NCBI GenBank assembly: GCA_905210905.1
Contig: CAJLYQ010000023.1
Coordinates: 1 to 25,043, forward strand
Length of the DNA stretch: 25,043 nt
Origin: an uncultured Christensenella sp.
GTDB taxonomy: Bacteria; Bacillota; Clostridia; Christensenellales; DTU072
Reading direction: 5' to 3'
Shown: positions 1 to 8,845 of the stretch, piece after piece
Position numbering within the stretch: position 1 is the first letter of the stretch
How the letters are laid out: each line of letters begins with the position of its first letter
Made by a program: the position numbers and the translations under genes
Notes under the pieces: generated by a model
Databases searched by the model: none
What the model was told of the DNA's origin: nothing
Seen by the model: only the letters and a program-made list of their open reading frames with translations

Positions 1-1
1 C

Positions 2-3000
2 GTTATGGCGGTAGCCTGCACGACGATCGACAAAACGGGCGGTTCGGCGAGCAACGTAAACACTGCCGAGAGATTGACGAGAATAGAAGACATCGACTTG
101 TCGGGTGTTCGTGCGGAGCATTTTACGGCCGCGTCGGTTAAACAAAACGAAACCGCGTCTTTCGACGGCGATCGTTGGGTTATAGTAGAACTTTCCGACG
201 ACAGTTTGTTCAAAAAATATTCCGCGTCCGGTTGCGACGGCGAGTTCTCCGATTACTGCAAATCCGAAGACGGATTGCAAGCAAAAGAGGAGATGCAAAA
301 AGCGCATCGTGAGTTTCTTTCTTATCTCGACGAAAACGAAATTACCTACAACTACAAATATTCTTACACCGCTCTCACCGACGGCGTTGCGATTAAAGTA
401 AACGCTTCGGCGTACGATTTTATCAAATCCGCTTACGGAGTCAAAAGCGTAAATTTTTCCGAAAACTACGCCGCACCCAAAGTCGCGGTCAGCAACAACG
501 CCAACGTTTATACGACGGGTATTTACGATTCTTCGAAGATCGGATATAAAGGCGAAGGAATGGTAGTCGCCGTACTCGATACCGGTCTCGACTACACGCA
601 CGAAGCGTTCGGCACGATGCCCAAGAATCCTAAGTGGGACAAAGCCTACGTCGCTTCCCGTATGGAAAACAACGCGCGTTTTAACGCTCAGGCAACCGCC
701 GACGAAGTTTATTACAACGCGAAAGTTCCTTTTGCGTACGACTATGCGGACGACGATCCCGACGTTTATCCTTCTTATTCCACGCACGGCACGCACGTTG
801 CCGGTATAGTTGCCGGTAAGAGCAATTACAAAGTAAACCGCGAAACGGGCGAAACCTTTATCGGCGTAGCGCCCGAAGCGCAACTCGTTATTTGCAAGGT
901 ATTCACCGACAATCTCGACAGCGACTCGCTCGGCGGCGCGGACACGATGGACATCATCGCGGCGGTAAGCGACTGCGTAGAACTCGGCGTAGACGTAATC
1001 AATATGAGTTTGGGTTCTTCCGCCGGTTTTGCCGACGAAAAGAGCGATACGTTCCTTAACGACATCTACGCAAGCGTAAAAGCAGCAGGCATAAGCCTCG
1101 TAGTAGCCGCCAGCAACGACTATTCTTCCGGTTTCGGCGGCGGCAACGGTACCAACCTTGCGAGCAACCCCGACAGCGGTACGGTAGGCTCTCCGTCCAC
1201 TTACGACGCCGCGCTTTCCGTAGCGTCCATCAACGGACAGAAATCCAGTTATATCACCGCAAACAACGACCCCGACCAGGTTGCGTTTATCACCGAGTCT
1301 TCGGACGAAAACGGCAACGAATTCGACTTCATCGACCTTTTGTATAAACAAACGGGCAAAGCGAAGACCGAAACGCTTAACTACAAGTACGTCGTTATCG
1401 GCGGCGTGGGAAGAGCAACCAACTACACTTCGCTCGTAAAAAACGAAATCAACAACTATAAACAAGGCGGATACGACGGCGTTATCGCGCTCGTAAAAAG
1501 AGGCGATACGACGTTTGCCGAAAAAGTTCAACTCGCTATGGACAACGGCGTTTCCGCTTGTATCGTCTATAACAACGTTTCCGGTACGATAAGAATGTCG
1601 CTCGGCGAAGTTTCGAACCCCGTTCCTACCTGCGCGATAACGATGGACGCCGGTAAAGTGTTCGTGGAAAACGCAAACAGCAGAGGCATAGGCTCGATAC
1701 AGATAAGAGACGACTACAAAGCCGGTCCGTTTATGTCCGACTTCTCCAGTTGGGGACCGATGCCCGATCTGCAACTGAAACCGGAAATCAGCGCGCACGG
1801 CGGAGAAATCACGTCGGCGGTCCCCGGCGGTTACGACGTATATAGCGGAACGAGTATGGCTGCGCCGAATATGGCAGGCGCAATCGCTTTGCTCCGTCAG
1901 TATCTGAAAACGGCTAATCCCGGACTTACCGGAACCGCGCTCAACGCTCGTATAAACCAGGTTCTTATGAGCACCGCTACCATCGCGCTCAACGAAGAAG
2001 GCAATCCGTACTCGCCCCGTAAACAAGGCGCCGGACTTGCCGGAATAGCGGACGCGATCAATACCGAAAGTTATATCACCGTTCTCGACGCAAACGGCAA
2101 AGAAAGAGACAAAACGAAGATAGAACTTTACGACGATCCGAAGAGAACGGGCAAATACACGCTCGATTTCGTCGTCAACAACATATCCGGCAAAGCGGAA
2201 ACTTACGTGCCTACCGTATTCGTTATGACCGAAACTCTTGCTTCGGACAACAAGACGGTGGCGGAAAAAGCCCGTATGCTTACCGACAGCACGATCAAGT
2301 ATTCGATTAACGGAACGGAAAGCAACGCAAACGTTACCGTTCCCGCAAACGGCAAAGTTTCCGTCAGAGTGGAAATAACGCTCGGCAGCGAAGGAAGAAA
2401 ATATATCGAAAACAGTTTCAAAAACGGTATGTACGTCGAAGGTTTCGTTTCCCTTAAAGGCGTAAACGAAGGACAGGTTACTATCGGACTTCCTTACCTT
2501 GCGTTCTACGGCGACTGGACGGACGCGCCTCTGTTCGACTACGACACCTACGAAATAGCGGAAAGCAAAAAAGATACGTCCGTGGAAGAAGAAGACAAAC
2601 TCAAAGCGAGTGCGGCGGATACCAAACTTCTCGGTATGTACTACGACGATAAATATATAATCTCGCTCGGCGGATATCTCTACGAAATGGACGAAACCGA
2701 CGTCGCTATCTATCCCGAACGCGAAAAAGCGGCGGTGTCTATGTACGACGAAACGGGCAACAGAACGATATACGAATTATATATGGTATACGCGGGACTG
2801 CTCCGCGGCGCGGCGTATATGGACCTTAAAATCACCGACGGCGTGACCGGCGAAGTGGTTTATCAGGAAACGCAGGAAAACGTCGGCAAGTCCTACGCGG
2901 CAGGCGGAAGCAACCGCGGTTCGCCGATAATGATCGAAATCAAACCCAACGAGTGGAATATGCAGAACAACAGAACGTACTACGTTTCCCTCAAAGGTAA

Positions 3001-6000
3001 ACTCGACTATAAAGAAAATCCCGAAAAAGAAGGCAAACTCGAACGCGACGACTTCTATTGCCGGTTCACGATCGACTACGAAGCGCCGCAAGTGCTGGAT
3101 TACAGAATCCGTTACGAAAGTTATACCGAAAACAGACAGGTCAAATACCGTATCTATATGGACGTAGACGTGTTTGACAATCAGTACGTAATGGACGTTA
3201 TGCCGTGCTACGCAAAGAAAGGCAAAGACGGCGTAACCAACGAACTTACCCTTCTCACCGAACACCCGATACCGGTATACGGACAAAAGGGCGAAACCAG
3301 CACGGTTTCTTTCGAAATCACCGATATTTACGACGAATACGTAAAGAACGGTCAACTCTACATTGCCGTCGAAGACTACGCGATGAACCAGTCGACGTAC
3401 ACGGTAAACGTGGCTACCGCGTCCGAGTACCCCGAATCGGTAACGTTAAAAACCGACGATAAACTGTTCGCAACGAACGAAAAGAAACAAAACGGCGACA
3501 AGAAAGACGGTCTGGAATACAACGTGTACGAACTTACCCTTGCTCCGAACGAACTTTATAAACCGGTAATCAACGCGTTGCCCGACGGAGCGGTTTCCCG
3601 TGCGCTGTCCTGGTTCGTTCAGGAAGGCGCGAGTTACGTCGCAACCAACGTAGACGAAATCTTCGCGATTAAAGAAAACGTAAGCAATAAAGTTACGCTC
3701 GTCCTTGCGGACAACGACGGAAAGGACGAAAGCGCGTCGCAAACTATTTACGCTCAGATAAACGTATTCGTCGAAGGGAAAGCGCTCGACAAACCCAAAG
3801 CGGAAAAACTCACGCTCGGACCGGCTATCAACAACGAATACTATGCGGTTACTTTTGAAGGAGCGAGCGCGTCGATAAAACTTAACCCCAACCAGACCGT
3901 GACGTTCAAACCGTCGGTTACTCCTTGGTACTTCGAATCGGTTAACGAACTCGAATACGTCTGGACGGGAACGAACGACGATATATTCACCGTAAACGAA
4001 ATAGGGACCGTTACCGCAAAGAAGAAAGGCTCGGCTTACGTCACCGTTACCGCCAAAGACTATCCGCTTCTTATCAAAACGGTTAAGATCGTCGTAGGCG
4101 ACGAGTTCAGAGTGTCGAGTTACACCCTTTACGATTACTACGGCGAAGGCGAATGCGTCATTCCCGAAGACAAGAACGTAATGGCGATAGACGAGAAGTG
4201 CTTCCAGTACAACACCAAACTTACCAAAGTCGTGTTCCCGTCTACCTGTACCGAAATCCCGGAAAACGCGTTCTTAGGCTGTACCAACCTCGAAGAAATC
4301 GTTATTCCGAGCCAGTGCATAGTTATCAGACAAAGTGCGTTCGAAAACTGCAAAAAACTCAAGCAAATCACGTTCCAGAACTTTGTGGACAGAGATAAAA
4401 TCGAACACGAAGATTACCACGGCGCGATCACGATAGGCAAATACGCGTTCAGAAACTGCACGAGCCTTACCGAAATCGTAAACCAGGCTCGTCTTACCAC
4501 CGTTCTCGACGAAGCGTTCGCAGGATGTACCGCTCTTACAAGCATCGACATAAGCGAACTCAGAGTTACCGGCAGCGCGGTGTTCAGCGGCTGTGAGTCG
4601 TTAAGCAAAGTGGTTACCGGCGCGGCGACCAACGTCGGCAAAAATATGTTCCAAAACTGCACCGCTCTCCGCTCCGTAGAATTCGCCGGAGAATATCTCA
4701 ACGCGCAGGCGTTCTCGGGTTGCACCTCGTTAAAAACCCTTACCCTTACCGCAAAGAACTTTACCGGTATAGGCGACGAAGCCCTTGCGGGAACGAGCAT
4801 AGAAGAACTCCGTTTGCCCGACGGTAATTGCGTAATCGGAAAGAACGCTTTCGCCAACAACTCGAGTTTGAAGAAGATTATCCTTTCCGAAAACACGAAA
4901 CTTACTTTGTCGGCGTCGTCGTTCGCTAATTGCAGACTGTTCGGTTCGTACGAACTCCCGGCAAGCGGCAGCAACTATTACAGCGTGGAAGACGGTATTT
5001 TATATAATAAGGATAAGACGGTATTGCTCAGCGTACCCTGCGGCAAAGACACGCTCAGTATAGCGTCTTCCGTCACCGAGATAGCAGAAGGAGCGTTCTC
5101 GGGTATCTATAAAGTTAATGCGGTTGCGTCGATAAAGAACCTCGATTTGTCCGCGCTTAATATTACCAAAATCGGCAAATACGCGTTCAGCGGCAGCGGA
5201 ATAGAAGAAATCACTCTCCCTGCAGGATTGGAAGTTCTTCCCGAAGGCGTGTTCTCCGATTGCACCAAACTTGCCAAAGTAAACGGCACGGAAAGCGTAA
5301 CCGAAATATCCGATTATGCGTTCAGCGGATGCTCTGCGATAAGAACGATGTCTTTCCCGAACGTTACAAAGATCGGCAACTACGCGTTTTACAGAAGCGG
5401 AATAAGAACGCTCGACGCGCCGCAAACGCTCGTTATAGGCGAATCCGCGTTCCGCAGTTCTTACCTTACCGAAGCGATTTTCGAAAAAGCGACGGAAATC
5501 GGCAGTATGGCGTTCTCGTCAAACAACTCGCTCACCAAAGTAAGTTTGGGCGCGGTTACCGTTATGGGCGACAGAGCGTTCTACGGTTCGGGCGAAATTA
5601 CGTCCTTTGCGATGGCGGAAGGAGCGAAAGTAGTCGGCAACTATGCTTTCTACTACGATTACACTTCCCAAAACGTCGGAAGAACCGCCCTTACCGAAGT
5701 TATACTTCCCGACTCGACGGAGATTATCGGCGAATACGCGTTCTTTAACGTGCCAAACCTCGTTTCCGTAAACCTTAGCGGAGTAAAAACCATAGGCGAA
5801 TGTGCGTTTGCGTACGCGGTTAAACTTGCGGACGTAGATCTGAGCAACGTCGTTACGATCGGCAACAGCGCGTTTGCGTACACCGCAATCGAAGAAGCGG
5901 ACCTTTCGAACGCGGAATATATAGGAGAAACCGCTTTCTACGAAACAGACGGCGGCAAACTCAGAACTTTGACCTTAGGCAAAGTCGAAATCATAGGAAA

Positions 6001-7594
6001 TTACGCTTTCTACGGCACGAAACTTACCACCGTTGAAATCCCCGCTACGATGAAAAACCGTTTCTACGACTATTCGTGGGAAGAACTCGACGATAAAGGC
6101 AGAGTGGAAAAGAAGAGAACGAGAAAAATCGCGTCTTACGGCACGGGAGCGTTCGCAGGAATATCCACCCTTACCGAAATCAAAGTAGCCGAAGGCAACG
6201 AAGACTTCTTCGCGGTCGACGGCGTTCTGTACGCAAAGACCGATTATGCGGCGTTCACGAAGGCGCCCGTTACGGATAAAGAAACTCTTACCGCGGAAGA
6301 AACCGTGGGAGAAGCGATCAGGGCGATAGAAGGACTCGTACTCGTACAGTACCCGGCGGCTAAAGAAGGCACCGAATACACCGTTGCCGACAAGACCGTG
6401 GTTATCGGAGATTCCGCTTTCGAACAAGTCAAAAACCTGAAGAAAGTTAAGTTCCCGTACACCGTAAAAGCAATCGGATCCCTTGCGTTCTACGCAAGTT
6501 CGGTAGACGATTATACGTTCACTTCGGTCAACGCCCCCGCGCTTTACGCGACCCCCGTCACTTCGGAGAACTTCGACTCGAGCGATATCCTGTACTCTAT
6601 TTACGCTCCGACCACCGTTTACGGACTGGAAAGCACGATTTATTACGCCAACTTCTACGATTACGTGGCGAAGAGAATCTACAACGACCTTTTTGCAGAC
6701 GAATATAAGACGAAGAGTTTCGGACTTAAACTTACTATTCCGAAGAACGGAAAAGGCTACGATTCGACGATCTGGAGCAACTTCTTCGAAGAAGAAAAGA
6801 ATATTACCTACACCGATATCGCCGCGGACGATACCACGCACGAAGCAATCGAAGCGGTACAAAACATCGAAAAAGTGATGAAAATCGACGATATCTCGAA
6901 GATTACGACCGTAGACGGTATCAAGGCGATAAGCGACGCGGTCTATGCGGCAAGAAAGGCGTTCAATAAAGTCACTTCCGCAGAACAAAAATCTCTCGTT
7001 GCGGAAATCGAAGCAAACCTGCTCAAAGCGGAAGCGGCGATCAGAGAAGCGAAGAAATCGCTCGGAATACCCGTTGCGGTAAAAGAACTCGCCGTAGCGA
7101 GCGACCCCGTAAAACTCAGATACAAAGTAGGCGAAACCTTCGACAAAACCGGTTTGGTAATCAAACTCGTATTCGAAGACCTGTCGGAAATCGTTATCAC
7201 CGATTACAAACTCAATAAAGAAGTTCTCGAAAACGGCGACAGATCGGTAATAGCGACGTACACCTACGAAGGAAAAGAATATTCCGTGGAAATTCTGCTC
7301 AACGTGGAATCGAGCGGCGACGGTCCCGACGGTCCCGACGGCCCCGTTGATCCCGAAAAGAAAGACAACAAAGCGGTGATTATCGCGGTAAGCGTGGTAG
7401 TACCCGTAGTCGTTCTCGCGGGCGTTGCGGTAGCGGTTATACTCATTCTTAAAAAGAAAAAGAAAGCGAAACAACTTTTGACGGAAACCGAATCCGCTCC
7501 CGAAACGGAAAAATTAACGGAAGAACCCGTTGCAGAAATAAAAGAACAAGCAGAAAAAACCGAAGAAACGGAAGAAGAAAACGAAGAAAAATAA
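2..7594 (+). CDS. Giant cell-envelope S8 (lactocepin-like) protease with BspA-type leucine-rich repeats, 5'-partial
   Basis: Secreted, membrane-anchored subtilisin-family serine endopeptidase, expected to degrade proteins outside the cell. Residues are counted from the ATG at position 5. The frame is open to the window edge and the first residues (VMAVAC) look like the end of a signal peptide, so that ATG is probably internal. Order: I9-like propeptide (about 57-150); S8 domain with catalytic D192 (LDTG), H261 (HGTHVAG), oxyanion N371 and S617 (GTSMAAP); a PA domain inserted in it (about 460-566); Fn3_5-like and further lactocepin-like beta domains (about 695-1270); a Big_2-like domain (about 1270-1370); about 28 LRR_5 repeats (1391-2172); a helical FIVAR-like spacer (about 2275-2355); a Big_3-like domain (about 2359-2435); a (GPD)3 linker; one TM helix (about 2456-2480) followed by lysines; and a Glu-rich cytoplasmic tail. 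There is no LPXTG motif. The catalytic set is complete. The natural substrate cannot be read from sequence. Confidence 0.93.
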   Translation, partial: VMAVACTTIDKTGGSASNVNTAERLTRIEDIDLSGVRAEHFTAASVKQNETASFDGDRWVIVELSDDSLFKKYSASGCDGEFSDYCKSEDGLQAKEEMQKAHREFLSYLDENEITYNYKYSYTALTDGVAIKVNASAYDFIKSAYGVKSVNFSENYAAPKVAVSNNANVYTTGIYDSSKIGYKGEGMVVAVLDTGLDYTHEAFGTMPKNPKWDKAYVASRMENNARFNAQATADEVYYNAKVPFAYDYADDDPDVYPSYSTHGTHVAGIVAGKSNYKVNRETGETFIGVAPEAQLVICKVFTDNLDSDSLGGADTMDIIAAVSDCVELGVDVINMSLGSSAGFADEKSDTFLNDIYASVKAAGISLVVAASNDYSSGFGGGNGTNLASNPDSGTVGSPSTYDAALSVASINGQKSSYITANNDPDQVAFITESSDENGNEFDFIDLLYKQTGKAKTETLNYKYVVIGGVGRATNYTSLVKNEINNYKQGGYDGVIALVKRGDTTFAEKVQLAMDNGVSACIVYNNVSGTIRMSLGEVSNPVPTCAITMDAGKVFVENANSRGIGSIQIRDDYKAGPFMSDFSSWGPMPDLQLKPEISAHGGEITSAVPGGYDVYSGTSMAAPNMAGAIALLRQYLKTANPGLTGTALNARINQVLMSTATIALNEEGNPYSPRKQGAGLAGIADAINTESYITVLDANGKERDKTKIELYDDPKRTGKYTLDFVVNNISGKAETYVPTVFVMTETLASDNKTVAEKARMLTDSTIKYSINGTESNANVTVPANGKVSVRVEITLGSEGRKYIENSFKNGMYVEGFVSLKGVNEGQVTIGLPYLAFYGDWTDAPLFDYDTYEIAESKKDTSVEEEDKLKASAADTKLLGMYYDDKYIISLGGYLYEMDETDVAIYPEREKAAVSMYDETGNRTIYELYMVYAGLLRGAAYMDLKITDGVTGEVVYQETQENVGKSYAAGGSNRGSPIMIEIKPNEWNMQNNRTYYVSLKGKLDYKENPEKEGKLERDDFYCRFTIDYEAPQVLDYRIRYESYTENRQVKYRIYMDVDVFDNQYVMDVMPCYAKKGKDGVTNELTLLTEHPIPVYGQKGETSTVSFEITDIYDEYVKNGQLYIAVEDYAMNQSTYTVNVATASEYPESVTLKTDDKLFATNEKKQNGDKKDGLEYNVYELTLAPNELYKPVINALPDGAVSRALSWFVQEGASYVATNVDEIFAIKENVSNKVTLVLADNDGKDESASQTIYAQINVFVEGKALDKPKAEKLTLGPAINNEYYAVTFEGASASIKLNPNQTVTFKPSVTPWYFESVNELEYVWTGTNDDIFTVNEIGTVTAKKKGSAYVTVTAKDYPLLIKTVKIVVGDEFRVSSYTLYDYYGEGECVIPEDKNVMAIDEKCFQYNTKLTKVVFPSTCTEIPENAFLGCTNLEEIVIPSQCIVIRQSAFENCKKLKQITFQNFVDRDKIEHEDYHGAITIGKYAFRNCTSLTEIVNQARLTTVLDEAFAGCTALTSIDISELRVTGSAVFSGCESLSKVVTGAATNVGKNMFQNCTALRSVEFAGEYLNAQAFSGCTSLKTLTLTAKNFTGIGDEALAGTSIEELRLPDGNCVIGKNAFANNSSLKKIILSENTKLTLSASSFANCRLFGSYELPASGSNYYSVEDGILYNKDKTVLLSVPCGKDTLSIASSVTEIAEGAFSGIYKVNAVASIKNLDLSALNITKIGKYAFSGSGIEEITLPAGLEVLPEGVFSDCTKLAKVNGTESVTEISDYAFSGCSAIRTMSFPNVTKIGNYAFYRSGIRTLDAPQTLVIGESAFRSSYLTEAIFEKATEIGSMAFSSNNSLTKVSLGAVTVMGDRAFYGSGEITSFAMAEGAKVVGNYAFYYDYTSQNVGRTALTEVILPDSTEIIGEYAFFNVPNLVSVNLSGVKTIGECAFAYAVKLADVDLSNVVTIGNSAFAYTAIEEADLSNAEYIGETAFYETDGGKLRTLTLGKVEIIGNYAFYGTKLTTVEIPATMKNRFYDYSWEELDDKGRVEKKRTRKIASYGTGAFAGISTLTEIKVAEGNEDFFAVDGVLYAKTDYAAFTKAPVTDKETLTAEETVGEAIRAIEGLVLVQYPAAKEGTEYTVADKTVVIGDSAFEQVKNLKKVKFPYTVKAIGSLAFYASSVDDYTFTSVNAPALYATPVTSENFDSSDILYSIYAPTTVYGLESTIYYANFYDYVAKRIYNDLFADEYKTKSFGLKLTIPKNGKGYDSTIWSNFFEEEKNITYTDIAADDTTHEAIEAVQNIEKVMKIDDISKITTVDGIKAISDAVYAARKAFNKVTSAEQKSLVAEIEANLLKAEAAIREAKKSLGIPVAVKELAVASDPVKLRYKVGETFDKTGLVIKLVFEDLSEIVITDYKLNKEVLENGDRSVIATYTYEGKEYSVEILLNVESSGDGPDGPDGPVDPEKKDNKAVIIAVSVVVPVVVLAGVAVAVILILKKKKKAKQLLTETESAPETEKLTEEPVAEIKEQAEKTEETEEENEEK
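4175..6520 (+). repeat. About 28 BspA-type LRR_5 repeats within the protease
   Basis: Tandem units of about 21-25 residues follow the pattern I-G-x-x-A-F-x-x-C/S-x-x-L-x-x-[VI]-x-[LF]-P. Examples are IGKYAFRNC, IGNYAFYRS and IGESAFRSS. In the first half most units carry Cys after AF; in the second half that position is mostly S, Y, A or G. Two units, near residues 1660 and 2070, are interrupted by the usual D-G-[IV]-L-Y hairpin of this family. Such repeats form solenoids that bind proteins or host surfaces in BspA-like proteins, so a substrate- or ligand-docking role is inferred here. The count is by eye. Confidence 0.88.
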
Positions 7595-7601
7595 TTACGA
7601 G

Positions 7602-7630
7602 CGCGTCCGCGCGGAAAAAACGCGGACGCG
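7602..7630 (+). other. Perfect 10-bp GC-rich hairpin just before a Shine-Dalgarno site
   Basis: Arms 7602-7611 (CGCGTCCGCG) and 7621-7630 (CGCGGACGCG) are exact reverse complements, with a 9-nt A-rich loop. The 3' arm ends one base before the AAGGAG Shine-Dalgarno site (7632-7637) of the next gene. No T tract follows on either strand, so it is not a classical intrinsic terminator. It may protect the protease mRNA 3' end or tune translation of the downstream lipoprotein. Confidence 0.7.
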
Positions 7631-7643
7631 TAAGGAGAAAAAA

Positions 7644-8816
7644 GTGAAAAAGAAAACGATACTGATTACGACTATAGCGGTTTTGGCGCTGGCTCTTTGC
7701 GCAGTGTTCGCCGCGTGCGGTCCCAAAGCGCAGGAAAAGAAGTTCGACTACGTAGTTACGTTTAACTACAACGTAGGACTGCTTGCCGACTCTAAGGGAA
7801 TCGAAGATCAATACCTCGGCGTAAAGAAAGACGGACTCGTCGGAGTGAAACCGAGCGCGGACAACGATTCGTTCAAGGAAGCGCAAATCACGGGATATTT
7901 TCTCGAAGGCTGGTACCTTCCGCAAACCGATAAAAACGGCACGCCGATAATCGACGAAGAAACCCAAAGAGTAAAACTCGGCGAAAAATGGGACTTCGCC
8001 ACGGGAAAAGTCACCAAAGATATGACCCTTTATGCGAATTTTTCCAAGAAAGCGACCCTTTACTTCGTAGACAGAGCGGACGGAAAAGTCGTGGGAAGTA
8101 TGACGGATTTCCCCGGTAAAACGAGAAAAGAACCCAGTACCGATTCGACCAAACCGTCGAAAAAAGGTTATACGTTCAAGGGTTATTACTTCACCGGACT
8201 CGACGGCGAAGAAAAGTTCTCTTGGCCTTACACGTTCGGTACCGACGATAAAAACGTTTACGTCGAGTTCGTCGAAGGCGACTTCAAAATCGTAAGAACG
8301 CCCGAAGAATTCAGCCAGGCAATCAGAGGCAACAGCGGAAGAAACAACGTTTATCTCGACGCCGATCTCGATTTCGCAGGCAAGACCTGGACGGCTAATA
8401 CGGTCGATTACAAAGGTAAACTTATCGGTAACGGCCACACGATAAAGAACGTTACGTTAAATTTCGAAGCCTCCAAAAACAACAGCATAGGCTTCGGCTT
8501 GTTCGGAACTCTCACTAGTACGTCGAGCGTATCCGACCTTATTATTGAAAATCTGGAAATAACCTTCAAAATAGGACTGGGCAACGGATACAAAGTAGGA
8601 GCGTTTGCCTGGAAAGCGGAAAAAGGCGCGAAGATAAACAATGTTGCGATAAGCGGCGAATTGCATTATGATTTTGAATCAATTGCATCAAGCGACACCG
8701 CGGTAGAAGAGTTTATCGGAAATATAAACGATGATAAAGATGACAACAAAATTAACCCCGAAGATATCACCGAGTGTAATTACGAAGGCGTATCCAAGGT
8801 TGACGATAAAAAATAA
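7644..8816 (+). CDS. Lipoprotein with two InlB-B-like repeats and a GLUG-like beta-helix segment
   Basis: Exported lipoprotein of 390 aa, probably anchored on the outer face of the membrane; function unknown. It starts at GTG 7644, with AAGGAG at 7632-7637 and a 6-nt spacer. The N-terminus has MKKK, a hydrophobic core and lipobox FAAC with lipidated Cys25. Residues about 30-132 and 133-212 look like Listeria-Bacteroides (InlB B) repeats, ending in the typical [TV]-L/V-Y-[AV]-x-F strand (TLYANF, NVYVEF). Residues about 214-341 resemble the start of a GLUG-type right-handed beta-helix (LIGNGHTIKN, FGLFGTLT). The last 49 residues are acidic and low-complexity, with a more AT-rich coding sequence. 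Architecture matches the front part of the two giant lipoproteins at 16798 and 20997 but stops before the G-x-W modules. It sits 49 bp after the protease and 29 bp before oppA, suggesting co-transcription. Confidence 0.85.
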   Translation: MKKKTILITTIAVLALALCAVFAACGPKAQEKKFDYVVTFNYNVGLLADSKGIEDQYLGVKKDGLVGVKPSADNDSFKEAQITGYFLEGWYLPQTDKNGTPIIDEETQRVKLGEKWDFATGKVTKDMTLYANFSKKATLYFVDRADGKVVGSMTDFPGKTRKEPSTDSTKPSKKGYTFKGYYFTGLDGEEKFSWPYTFGTDDKNVYVEFVEGDFKIVRTPEEFSQAIRGNSGRNNVYLDADLDFAGKTWTANTVDYKGKLIGNGHTIKNVTLNFEASKNNSIGFGLFGTLTSTSSVSDLIIENLEITFKIGLGNGYKVGAFAWKAEKGAKINNVAISGELHYDFESIASSDTAVEEFIGNINDDKDDNKINPEDITECNYEGVSKVDDKK

Positions 8817-8845
8817 CAGTCGAGTTAATCGGCAAAGGAGACAAT

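Noticed and set aside
2..40. Protease gene starting at ATG position 5
   Set aside because: The frame is open to the window edge and the first residues look like the end of a hydrophobic signal peptide, so the real start is likely upstream.
4175..6520. CRISPR-like or DNA-level direct repeats
   Set aside because: The periodicity is in protein (LRR units of 21-25 residues) with diverged DNA, and it lies in frame inside a gene.
5975..7474. Open frame of 499 codons on the - strand opposite the protease C-terminus
   Set aside because: The + strand codes clear LRR, Ig-like and TM regions here; the antisense product is F/R/Y-rich with no features.
7320..7594. LPXTG-type sortase anchor at the protease C-terminus
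   Set aside because: No LPXTG-like motif precedes the TM helix, and about 45 residues follow it; sortase signals end soon after a short basic tail.
7602..7630. Intrinsic terminator after the protease gene
   Set aside because: The stem is strong, but no T run follows on either strand and the 3' arm abuts the next ribosome-binding site.
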